From Hericium rajendrae (Eukaryota; Basidiomycota; Agaricomycetes; Russulales; Hericiaceae), in contig CM065878.1 in the NCBI GenBank assembly GCA_033439255.1, forward strand, positions 4,092,001 through 4,156,000: DNA of 64,000 nt, in the 5' to 3' direction. A program made the position numbers and the translations under genes. Positions 22,994-33,396 of this stretch are shown piece by piece (the first letter of the stretch is position 1; every line of letters begins with the position of its first letter). The notes below the pieces were generated by a model that saw nothing but the letters and a program-made list of their open reading frames with translations, had not been told where the DNA came from and did no database searches.

Positions 22994-24965
22994 TTAAGGC
23001 AGGACCTGCACCTGCTGCTGCAACGATTGCAGGTTCACGTGCACATGCTGTGGATGCTCGACCATGTGGCAGACCTCGATGCTCTGGATCCACGGATGCT
23101 GCATGCACTCCTCGATCAGCGCGCGTTGCTTCGGATCCGGCTCCAACATGCGGCGAATGAGCGATCTGCACGACCGCGGCGATAAGTTGTTGATCGTCGG
23201 CGGGCAGGCGGTTTGCTGGGGATTTGCACATGCTGCCGTGTACGCGGCGTACAGGGCGTCGGTAGATTGGGCTACACGCCACGGCAGCTCTTGGAAGTGC
23301 AGGCAGTAGTAAACCACACCGCATGCCCATATGTCGACCAAACGTGCGTCGTAGGCTGAAGGGCCCACAAAGGCAGGAGGTTAAGGAGAGCCAAAAGAAA
23401 GGCGAAGGCAAAATGATTAGGGGTTTGCCGGAGTAAATGGCATGCTCGGCTTACGTTTGCCCAAGAACTGTTCCGGGGCGATGTAGGGTTCACTACCACA
23501 AAGCCCCGTCGACATGTGCACGGTTGCTTCCCAGGGCAGACGATATACCGTTGAGGCACCGTAGTCACCGATCTATTATTGCTCAGCAACGAATACACGT
23601 GGGATAGAAGGGGAAAGCTTACCTTAACATGACCCTTGGTGTCAAAGAACAAGTTCTCTGGTTTGATATCGCGATGGGCAACGCCCTGGCTGTGCAGATA
23701 TGACACGCCAGACAAGATTTGCTTGAAGCTGCACTCGATCTCGCTGGGGGACATGCGACCGCGTTTGATGGCCGCATACAGGTCGCCACCAGGGCAGAAC
23801 TCCATAACCTCGCACCAATGTTGATTCTCGTCTTGAACGAGGTCCACGGTCTCAACGATGTTGATGTGATGCAGGGTCGACGAGATACAGAATTCTGCAG
23901 TGAGTTTCTTGACGTATTCTTTTTCTGTCTCATTTTTTCGTCTCTTCCGGAACTCCTATAGAGCGCAACACAATGCATTAGATGATGTGCGCAACACAGA
24001 TCCCACAAAGCTACGCACCTTGACAGCATACAGCTTCTCTTCAGTCCGATCCCATTTGTGAGCTAGACGAACTACGGAGGTGGCACCCTTCCCAATGGCA
24101 ACCCGTTCACATGAACCGTACTTCTTCAGCAAGCTGGCAGTGCTCTCGCCAACGGTAGACTTGCCACCGTTCTCCGAATCGGATTTCTTGCTGCTCGCAT
24201 TCGACCGCATGGAAGATCTCCTCACGAGTTTGGGTCCCGAGGTCAACAGATCCTTCAAAGTAAACTTCGAGGTCCCGCCATCGGAATGTACTGATGGTGT
24301 ACCCTTCCGAACTTGGGTATCTGCGCCTTGTTCCGATGACAAAGTGGGAGGTTGCACATTGTTCGAGGGCGACTTTTTCGACGACTTGGTACCAATCCTC
24401 CATGAAGACACGTCGGGCTTAGCACCAGACATGCTAGGCGCCCTGCTCGGTGCCTGACTCGGAGGCGCGCTCGGGGGTCTCGTCGAGGGTACGCTCCAGC
24501 TTTCACTTTCAGATGGCGAGGGCGAGTCCACTGGCGATGGCGTCATCGAGCCCGGGGTTGAACTAGACTCCGGATGACCCTGCGGGAAGACGAGCTTCTC
24601 GAGGCTGCCTCTGGTGTGTCCCGGCTGCTTCGGATGGGCATGAGCCTCGGGGCATGGCATGGGGATAGAGTTGCTTTGGGAACTTGCATTGGGAGGAAGA
24701 GGATTCGGCGGAAGCGCAAAGTCGCGTTTCTGAGGAGAGGTGCGGTCGTGCCCGTGCGCTGACGTAGGTGCTTTGGCAGCCTTCTCATGAGACGGCTTTG
24801 CGATTGGAGAGTAGCCCCATTGATGTGGCTCTTGAGAGAAGCGATGGCCGCAGAACGAGCTGTGGGCTTGGAAGATTCGCCATGTGGGGGTTTGTCAGAG
24901 CCGTCCTGACCTTCAGCCTCGGATGGAGCCTGTGCGGCGTCCGCGGCGGTGTCGGTAGTGGTCAT
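22994..24965 (-). CDS. HAL4/SAT4-type serine/threonine protein kinase
   Basis: This resembles the fungal HAL4/SAT4/NPR-like kinases that tune nutrient and ion transporters. A long Ser/Pro-rich N-terminal region precedes the kinase domain. Visible motifs are the glycine-loop region (VAIGKGATSVVRLA), catalytic Lys in LYAVKEFRKRRKNETEKEY, TAEFCISSTLHHINIVETV, MEFCPGGDLYAAI, AHRDIKPENLFF, GDYG in place of DFG, GSEPYIAPEQFLGK and DIWACGVVYYCL, ending QSLQQQVQVLP. Introns at about 23,957-24,029, 23,576-23,628 and 23,356-23,452 fit the frame. The first 45 or so codons (MTTTDTAADAAQAP) are in a different frame from the later EPHQWGYSPIAKPSHEK. An 80-bp intron with a weak donor (about 24,832-24,911) would join them, otherwise a base is missing. 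The kinase assignment is firm; the exact subfamily role is inferred. Confidence 0.85.
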
Positions 24966-26585
24966 GATGGGCGAAAAAAATTATAAGAGGATGGGATGTC
25001 GGTTGAGGCGAAGGGCGGAGAGAACGGATGAGATGACAAATGCGATAAAATGTGATATCGATAGTGAAACGGTGCACGAGTGCAGGGAGGTGGGCTGCGT
25101 TGGGGGGCGTGTCTATAGCGATATCATGACGGCAGACACGTTGGAGTGGGTGGGGAGACTTGGGCGAGGCAGAGGCGAGCGAGAGGGTAGCGACAGGGAT
25201 AGACCCCTCTCGCTATTGCCCGAAGAGAACGAGGAGAAATAGGACAGAAGACGAAGCGTGCAGTAGCTGATGGTGGCGAAAACAAACAGCAGTGTGCGGA
25301 ACAAAACGAAAACACGCTACGAGCTGAGCTGAGCCTCCTCTCAAGATTACTAAGCAACGCCACACGCCCAATGCCTCCGCTGTCCGCAGCGTCGTCTGCT
25401 TCCGTCGACCATCCCTGAGTCACGCAGTCAGTCCACAAGGCCAGAACCTGCCAGAACCTCGCTCGACGCTCACGGCTCTCTTCGTTGTTCTCCCGCCCCC
25501 GCAAACACGGTCAGCACGCCACTCCCATTCGGCATCAGAAGGCATGTTTCTCGACTCCGACGGCGCAGAGCTCACCTGTTCCCAGAATCGTCATCTTGTC
25601 ACCCACATGCGCAAATTGACATGAGGGCTTTACGCCCTTCGCCGGACAACATGTAACGTGTCTTTCACCATGCACGCCATGTCAGCGATCCTTTCGCAGG
25701 CTTGCGCCGCGGCTTCATTGACTCTACGGCCTTTTGTTCCGTGGTCCTTCCAGTTCCACGTCGTCGTCCTGCACTTAGTAATGCACTGCAATATAGCTCA
25801 GAAATATTCATTCAGCTCATACTGTTCGGACCATGGATGCTCAGGGAAATTTTTGCCCCGTGAAACGACATCCGTCGTTGTCCGGTATGTTCAATATTAT
25901 CTGTGTCGTCACCGCTGCGAGCGCCACTCGAGCGCCTCCGCCGGCGCAAGCTTGAGGCTGGCGCCTCAGGGCGCACCGGGCCGCGTTTCCGATCCGATTA
26001 CAGATCGGGTCTGTTTGGCAGCAGCCTCCGATCCAAACAAACGCTTTCATGTGCCTGTACTCAACTTCCTGGACTTCTTGCAGAAGTGCTTCCTATCCAG
26101 GGTCCTGAAGGTTTGGCGCGAGAGTTTGTGACCTCATTTGATGGCAATCCTCGGACTGAATTCGGAATGTTAGCCGGTGAAAGCCATTTTTTGGTCTTCG
26201 GATATATGGTCGTTTCGACCCAAGGCTCAGGCGTGTAACCAGTCTACACTTCACATTGAATTATTGACGGCGTCGGTCTGCTAGCGATGTTCATATTCTG
26301 TCACAGATTGATTAATGTCTCGCTCACATCGATGTATGGATGATAGCTATCTTTTAATTCTGGAACATACGTCGTTGGGGCGTCCATATTGCATACATAC
26401 AAACGTGTGAATAAAGTACAAGTTGGAAGCCAGTTCCTTCCTACTGAGACACTAATGATACAGGGAGCCATTGAAATCCTAAGAGCCGGAGCTGGAAAAA
26501 AGGAACGAAACCGGACTTGGAACTTGGAACGGGAAGGGTCCGTAACTGAGGGATGAGACAAGTCCATGTTCAGCAACCTTTGCGT
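24966..26585. other. Long gene-poor interval
   Basis: This is 1.6 kb upstream of the kinase and downstream of the seven-transmembrane gene. Reading frames here (for example about 25,658-26,131 plus) have no recognisable domain, splice structure or conservation signal. I read it as a promoter and 3' flanking region. Confidence 0.4.
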
Positions 26586-28254
26586 TTACACGACCGTCCC
26601 AACATTATCTGCTGCCCTCTCCCTTTCACCGAGATATCCAGGTGGCTTCTGCCAATTTCCTGAAGCGTATTCGCGTTCCACCATACTGGACGTCTCCGAC
26701 CCAGTCTCTTGCATCGTCCTGAAATGCAAGGCAGACAGGGTTCCGGTCCCAGCCTTCGACTTCGAAATCACGTTTTGGAGAGCGCTGCTATGCACCGAAT
26801 CCTGCACGTTCTCGAAGCCTTGGCCCATCCCGACACGGACAATGACTAGGGTCGGAGCAATGGACTTGTGATATGTAAGCTTGTGTTCGAGAAGAAATTC
26901 GTGGATCTTACCAGGGTATGATTCAAGAACACGGCAAAGATCGTCTGTTGTAAGATGCATCTTGTGAGACAAACGAGTGAAAGGGATTAAATGTGCTTAC
27001 GCTGTCAATAGATATGAAAAACCCGGTCACAAAGCTCAGAATAAGAGATGTTGAGTAAAGTGCTCCAGATTCCACGCTTCAAAAAGTTAGAGTCAAAGAT
27101 GATGCGGTAGAATCAATGGAACCACGTACATTATAGCGATTGCAGTGCGATACTTGCTTCCAGCACTGCGCCCCATGGTCTTCTGTATGTCTCTAGCTAT
27201 GAGCCAGATTCTTACAGCTAAAATTTACCGGTGATAGTTGAGAAACCTTATCTGAGTCACGAAGGCCTGTTGCAAAAAACGCACCTATAAGGCTTGTAGT
27301 CACTATAGTCAAAACCAATGAGAGAATAGCAGCAGCGGCGGAGAATTGAGCAGCCGACTTGTTGAGGGCTATCTGAGTCGTGACATCTCCAGATGCCTTC
27401 CCGTAGAATGCGTCTCGTATAAAGACATAGAAACGGCTTAGATAGCCCACGACAGCGAGGTTGCAGGCTGCGAAATTTGAGGCTCGACGCGAAGTTTTCC
27501 AGCTACATGTGAGACACACCTGTTGTACCGAGCAGAAGGACCGCAGAAGGTACAGCTACCCATTTCCTGGAGCCCCACAGGATCCAGCAACGATAGATCT
27601 GATTGGCGATAAATGATAGTCAGCATATGCAGACACATAGATCATATCTTGTGCACCAGTAGACCGTCAGCTACGGCCCTGCATTTCGCCCGACATGTCA
27701 GAAAGCAGAACAGAAAATGAGTAGAATCTCCGTACATATTCCCCGATAACATAGCAAGTTGGATAACATTGAGCAGATTGTTGATCATCACCTCCCTCTC
27801 TCCGGCTAGACTTGGCTTGACACATGAGAAAGACAGACCGTCATGTCGCTCGCCCGTCGTGGTGTTGATCGGTGTCAAAAGTATCATAATGAAATGAGCC
27901 AAGGTGACGCCGGTGGTGAAGACAAACATGGCGATCGTGACGGCCAAATAACGCCTGTTTGGGTTCTTCTGTACAAGGATGTAAACGGAGGCAGCAAACA
28001 ATGAAAAGTAAAGTCCTAATTGAATGCAAGATGCAGCTCAAGTCAAGCAGCTTGGAGACAACTGGCACACTGACCATATAAAACGGCTTCGGTCTGAAAA
28101 CAGTCGTTGTGTGAGCCTAGTCAATCCATCTATGGAAGTAAAAACACACCCAAAGCGAAGCCAAAATGGTCTACATGTGTAATGTGAGCGTGCAAAAACC
28201 ATGACAGACATATCGAGACGATATACGCACCCTGTACTCTTGTTCCCCGCACAT
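26586..28254 (-). CDS. Multi-pass (about seven TM) membrane protein of the mushroom-expanded family
   Basis: This belongs to a large family of membrane proteins common in Agaricomycetes whose function is unknown. The start at 28254 (MCGEQEYR) and two very small exons (21 and 19 nt) give TILASLWTEAVLYGLYFSLF, the family's typical first helix. Then come VYILVQKNPNRRYLAVTIAM, a helix with TLAHFIMILL, GDSTLIYRCWILWGSRKWVA, the ILSLVLTIVTTSLIGAFFAT helix, GRSAGSKYRTAIAIIVESGA with LYSTSLILSFVTGFF, and SIAPTLVIVRVGMGQG. The DS-x-x-YRCW and VESGALY motifs mark the family. A hydrophilic tail of about 90 residues ends at 26,586. It has about nine introns, many near 50 bp. The exon next to the last relies on acceptor caacag near 26,955, which keeps TIFAVFLNHTL in frame. 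Confidence 0.8.
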
Positions 28255-29338
28255 GGTCTACACGTGATAACAGAGTGAATTCGAAAGAAAGAAGTTGAGT
28301 GAGGACGCAGCTCTAGTGAGTGATCATTTTATAGAAGTCAGGAAGTCCTATATATGACGGCATGCGTGGTCAAGGTAACACCGCAATGCCCGCTCTCCGG
28401 AAGAACGGGTTCATTGAGTCTACGAAGGATCCCTTTGACAGTTGATGGAGCCCGGTGAGAATGTTCTTGGCCATCAAGCAACAGATACGATTGATAGGTG
28501 GTCGGCGGCCTTGATTCCGACCAAGGCAGGACAGTATATTGAGATATCCTATTAAATAGTTGATAGATTGACGAGGATGATTCATTCTCCCGAAATTCAA
28601 CCTGCGCCATCCTGTAAATTACGTTGACGAAGAACGGTGAAAAGCACGCCGTGTACAGGAGCCACACCAGTCTGAGCGTAGATAAACGAGACGGAAGTCA
28701 GAAGAACCGCAGATAGGTGCTTCATTTAAATAAATCCGTGTTTTACCTACAAAGTCTGTCCGAACTTCCAGCTCGACCATTTTGTAAACGAATGTTCAAA
28801 TGGAACCTCCATGCGCAGGCCGTAACCTAGTCCGATAAATAGCATGAATTCGAGTCAAAACAACGTACTTCACTCAAACCAGAGTTCCGTGGGATCGCCA
28901 GCCAGTTTGACAGATGGCGTAAATACGGGTGAGAGACTGGCAGTCTGCTCGGCGCAAGATCTGTCCATTTGTATCAATGAAAGGAATGATTGGAAAGGCA
29001 AGCCGCAATACTGCCGATCAGAAGAAACAAAGACTTCTATCCGTCGCTGCTACAAAAGACATCTCATTGGTTTGCGGTGAAAGTGGGCGCTATGATGCGG
29101 CCCCTGCAATCTGGTTCAAACCGGTGAGATGGATTATGGATTGTGTTGAAGCAATGTCTTCTACTTTCTTACTCTTTTCTACCTGGCTTACTTTTCGAGT
29201 TTTGCAGAGTTTCTTCATTAGGATAGCTGAGTTTGAATCATGTACTTCGCCAACTCACCACCATCTGCTTGTTCTCCTCTCTGAAAGGTTCTCGACCATG
29301 TGGTAAGTGGGCAACAGTTGGGATATTAAAGCTGACAA
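28255..29338. other. Intergenic interval with a possible gene remnant
   Basis: This 1.1 kb stretch includes a minus-strand open stretch at 28,338-28,667 starting MWLLYTACFSPFFVNVIYRM. Its hydrophobic beginning could be a fragment of another membrane-protein copy, but I cannot extend it into a gene. The rest shows no supported feature. Confidence 0.3.
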
Positions 29339-30735
29339 CTAAAACAGATAATAGGATATGTAAAGGTTTACTGCGCAACGGTTGATGAGTCGGCAATAAT
29401 CTGCAATCGGAGGGTAACTTACAGTTGAATCCGATACTGCAGCTTTGGAGGCGACTAGAGCTTCCAATTCCGCCAACGCAATGAAGTCATCCTGCTGCTC
29501 GTTGAAATCATCGGCCTGGGTGTCGAGTAGCACAAACCTCGCGTCGACGAGCTCCACGTAGCGGACATCTGTTTCTTCCCCAGTCGTCCAAGAGACCATG
29601 TCGATGCTCAATTCGACCAAATGAACCAGTTCCCTTCCAAACCTATCGTAGATCTGAGCCCATGTTCTGCTCGGCGCCCAGCCGATATCACTCATCTCCA
29701 TTGTGGTGAGCAACGGACAGCGTGTAAGCTCCAGATGTCGGAGGCCATGCTTGTGACGAATAATGAAGCCATCCACCTGCGTGTAGGAGTCGACGATGAA
29801 ATGCTCAAAGACAACGACGCCAGATTTGGAAGATGCAAGCCCTGAAAATGCATGCGATGGCCTTCCAATGGGAGTGTCCGATAGGACAGGGACAAGGACG
29901 TCAATGAGTCTCCTAGTGAACCGAAGACAATGTTCTGCATCGTATGCGTCCAAAACACCCGGAAGCGGGGATCGTCGACGTCGTCGTACGTAGAAATCCT
30001 TAGGTTCTTCAAGCGTCCGATCAGCGAAGCGAATTCTGGCCGTGTGTATAATGCGGTATGCAGAGGGGCGACATTGTCAAGTATCAATGTATCGAGGTGG
30101 GACGGGACAGGGTGATCGAGGATAGTATTGAGGATAATCCATTGTTCTACATAGCCCTCCGCACGGGAATCGAAAGTTCCAGAGAATTGTGGTTCCAAAC
30201 GTATATCGGCGTATTCGGGGTAGTTCTCGGGAAAGTCACATCCTGGACTGAACTTGAATTCTAGCTTGCTCAGAGCTGTGAGGTTCTGAATGAAGCAGAA
30301 GACTTTATGGAGTTCCGACCGAATAATCTCGGAATCATAATCTTCGCTGCAGGGTTGGTATTTAACAGGTCGGAGACGGGGCACAGCCCCAGTCATTTCT
30401 GGCAAAAGATTCCGTCAAACCATATTGATCCTGAGCAAGAGTAGATACACACCTATGTCCCCATCCTCGTCAACATCACTATCAGGATACTTTGTATTAT
30501 TGTCCCGGACATCGTAGATGAGCTCATGCACGGCCGGTGCGATCAATGAAGTTCCGAAGAACTGCTGTGCGAACTTCAGGTCGCGTGGCCAATCGCTGAG
30601 ACGCAGCTTTTGAAACGCCCGAGGTGTCGCGAAGGTGTGCAGTGTATTATTGACAGCACGGAGTCGGAGGAGATCCTTCCTGGAGTCGACGTTGCCAGCA
30701 ACGGCATACCATAACTCCGGAGGCAGACGGACCAT
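29339..30735 (-). CDS. F-box/leucine-rich protein, frame break inside
   Basis: This is an F-box protein of the type abundant in basidiomycetes, presumably a substrate receptor for SCF ubiquitin ligase. The start at 30735 reads MVRLPPELWYAVAGNVDSRK, a degenerate F-box (LPPELW, then DLLRLRAVNN). After an intron at about 30,397-30,456 it continues EMTGAVPRLRP and LTALSKLEFKF, then leucine-rich segments including SLTSLSLSYRTL and LHLPNLASLSL. Near 29,805 the expected continuation EHFIVDSYTQVDGFIIRHKH is one frame away, so one base appears to be missing (or the gene is truly broken). Downstream, HKHGLRHLELTRCPLL fits the family. The 3' end is ambiguous: a 52-bp intron at about 29,371-29,422 would put the stop at 29,368, otherwise it is at 29,339. 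Confidence 0.78.
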
Positions 30736-31169
30736 GATTGTCAGGGAAGTAATTTGTCAACTTCTGAGGAAAACGAGGTATAGTCTCTGAGGAAGTCAAC
30801 AAGCGACTGGAGATTTTTATGCTCGTGAGACTCAAAATCGTGCCATCAAATATCGTACCACACGCCTTGATGTTTGGGGTGAGTAACGTTGACGACGAGT
30901 ATTTTAAATTTTAATCGGATTCGTTCACTGGAGGAAGTCTGGCGTTACTGTACTTGGCGTGTTTGTTTGGCAAGAGCTTCTGAATCAAACAACCACCTGT
31001 GGCTGTGCACTTATATATCGGCAGCCACACCTCTGCCACACCAGTGCCGCACCTCACGACCGGCGGTTCCGCACGTTCAAACTTACAGAGTTACGGCTTA
31101 TCCACTGTCCAGCGAAACATCCTGGTCAACGCACGGACCATACTTACGTTAGATCCCCGGCTTTCACAC
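30736..31169. promoter_or_regulatory. Divergent promoter region of the F-box and MED9-like genes
   Basis: This is 434 bp between two divergent starts. No TATA-like element is obvious. Confidence 0.4.
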
Positions 31170-31641
31170 ATGGACTCGCAACCTCTGCAATCTTCAGCAT
31201 TCGAGTCCCTACTTCCTAAATTGTTGACAATCCTCGAGCTCACGCAAACAGCTGAGGGCACCATCAGCACACCACAGAGCAAGCAAGAACTTTTGCAAGC
31301 GGTGAATACAACTGTGCGCGCTTGGTTACATAGACTTACTAAGTATTCTTAGACAAATGAATTCAAGGAATCACTTATTCGTGCCAAGGAGCTGGCGAAT
31401 GCATTGCCAGGTGGCGAGCTTGTCATTGCAGAGCAGGATGAAATCATTGCCATGTTGGAACGACTGAAGGAGAAGAAAAGGTAAAACGGCGTGACATGGC
31501 TCTGATCGCAACGTTATCAAATGACCAATCCTGCTTTCTAGGGAGCAGCTCGCTAGCTTCTCCAAGCAAGAGCTGTCCACAACACCTGCGAGTCAAAGCT
31601 TCAAGATGGAGATAGATTCAACAGCCTCAACTCCCGCGTAA
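31170..31641 (+). CDS. MED9: Probable Mediator complex subunit 9 (MED9/CSE2-like)
   Basis: This is a small helical protein of about 120 residues. The start at 31170 (MDSQPLQSSAFESLLPKLLT) leads to KQELLQAVNTT. A 39-bp intron follows, with branch site ctaa next to ttag (about 31,313-31,351). Then come NEFKESLIRAKELANALPGG and LVIAEQDEIIAMLERLKEKK, a second intron (31,482-31,541), and REQLASFSKQELS with a Ser/Thr tail. The pattern of a short LLPKLL helix followed by a coiled-coil of regularly spaced Leu and Glu matches Med9-like Mediator middle-module subunits. A different small coiled-coil subunit cannot be excluded. Confidence 0.62.
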
Positions 31642-31967
31642 AGCTTAAAAATGCATCTTTTGCCATCTGTATGCCTGGCGTACACTTTATCTTCCGCCCA
31701 GACCAAATTCCATTCCGGTTTCATTTTCGTCGGCTGGCTTATCCAAAAGTATTTCTTCTTCGATGAAGTCATGCCGGATGGTCTTAATCCTCGCACCATA
31801 AAACGTAACTCCACCCTCTCACCCTTTACCCTCACCGGACAAACACGCTCTCCAGTCGTGCTGCTGGGCCGGCCAAACACACCATTATCTCGACACTATA
31901 CGATTGCGCAGGATCGGCATACATCCAGACACTCCATCATTTTCTGACTGACCGTCCCCGAGATTTG
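31642..31967. other. Interval between the MED9-like gene and a decayed secreted-protein gene
   Basis: This 326 bp stretch has open frames on both strands (for example 31,593-31,880 minus) without recognisable features. It probably holds the MED9 3' end and the former promoter of the next gene. Confidence 0.35.
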
Positions 31968-32772
31968 ATGCATCGAGCGCACCTTCTTCTCTTGCTCATC
32001 GTTGTGTTCTTTCTCACACTGACAGCTTTGGGTTAAGCCTCATTCTCGCCTACTGTGTCGTGGGGCAATCCTGCAACGGGAGACGTCTATGGTTTTGATG
32101 ACACTATCAATGGCAATCGGATGGCAGACCAAAAGATTATGTCACCCCCATTTCGCTTATAGTGCCGGCAGAGTGAGCTATGGTCCTAAGTTCCAGAAAG
32201 AACCGGTTCATGTGTGATTTCAATGTACGTCGGGTTCGATGCGTGTCAGTGTTGCCTTTCACTGATGTGCTCCTCGTGGCAGGAAAGTACCTGACGTGAT
32301 AATGCAACCCTGATACTGCTTCCAAACGAAGGATGCTTTTGGACAGACCACCATCTTCACCGCCAAGTTCAGCTCGTGATCCAGAGCATATCTTCCAGTA
32401 TCTCTTCACAGGCGATCCCGGAAGGCGCTCAGTCGGATCCTCCAGATGATCCATCCGCAGGTCTGCCTGCTTTGGCGGTGCCTCACCATCCACTGCTGCT
32501 GTCAAAGACGCATTGGCGCCATCCGGCCTTCACACGCTCTGCCTACCCCGAAGAGCACACGTAGGGCAACTAGCTACAGCACAAACCTTGCGCGACCTCT
32601 GTTCTCCTTGCCTTATCGAACGGTGACCCATCCGCCGTTGCACGAATTGTTCCTCTTTTCCTCGCGGGATTTGTGTTGATCTGTGCTGTTGCTTTTGGTA
32701 TCTGTCACAAGCGCAGGCCTGTCGCTGAGCAAGCAGAGGATATTCAGATCCCACGAGAAAGCGAGCGTTGAC
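31968..32772 (+). pseudogene. Decayed gene for a secreted, C-terminally membrane-anchored Ser/Thr-rich protein
   Basis: The ATG at 31968 begins a clear signal peptide (MHRAHLLLLLIVVFFLTLTA) but meets TAA at 32,034-32,036. In the same frame coding-like sequence continues as FSPTVSWGNPATGDVYGFDD, a pattern I associate with fungal Ser/Thr-rich cell-surface proteins. A second piece, DAFGQTTIFTAKFSS, is followed by TGA (about 32,380). The C-terminus is intact in another frame: DPSAVARIVPLFLAGFVLIC continues into one transmembrane helix and then a basic stop-transfer CHKRRPVAEQ, ending ESER at 32,772. So the ends survive while the middle has stops and frame changes. Because single-base errors occur elsewhere in this window, a partly intact gene cannot be excluded, but at least two independent stops favour a pseudogene. 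Confidence 0.6.
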
Positions 32773-33396
32773 CTATCGCTTAACGCTAGTTGATGCTCGT
32801 CCACAGACAGGAAACAGGACCACAAACGGGCCTTAGACACGTTTTCACATCATGCGGTCTGGTCGGCCATCACAGTGCTGCAGAGGTCCCTCAGCTGAAC
32901 GTATCGCAACTCAAAGTGCCGTGGATTTGAGGTTGACATCGAGAAGGCGCCCATTATCAATGCCCTCGTGCCCAAAACGCGTGCAGATGCCGCGCGGCCT
33001 TACACTAGCAACATCTGCTCACCTGCTGTAGACTCCATGCTGGCATATGTACCTCGAATGCACTCCAGAACGCCGCCCAAGCCCACGCACCAACCTTGTA
33101 CTCTCCGTCAGGCGCAGGCTCTGGTCCAGCCAAGTCCTGCGCATTCAGCTGCACTCGCTATCGAACAACGCAGGAGATCCAACCATGTGATGAATGTTTA
33201 TAGTTATATCGAGCCTTATAAGTCTGTAGAGATTCGCCAGTCATGGATATCCTCCTGCAGATGACAGATTATTGGGTATCGTCAGGTTATACAGAGCAAA
33301 TGAATTATTGCTGATCTACCGAGAGTGTAACATTACCATGCAGTCGACGGATCATCGACTTCGGATACCTAGCCTCCAAAATAACTGTCGAGTGCA
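32773..33396. other. Gene-free interval
   Basis: This is 624 bp with no splice-consistent coding sequence that I could support. A short plus frame at 32,968-33,264 has no recognisable content. Confidence 0.35.

Noticed and set aside
24966-26585. Possible gene from the 111-157 aa plus frames near 25.7-26.2 kb
   Set aside because: No splice-consistent extension, domain or conserved motif was seen.
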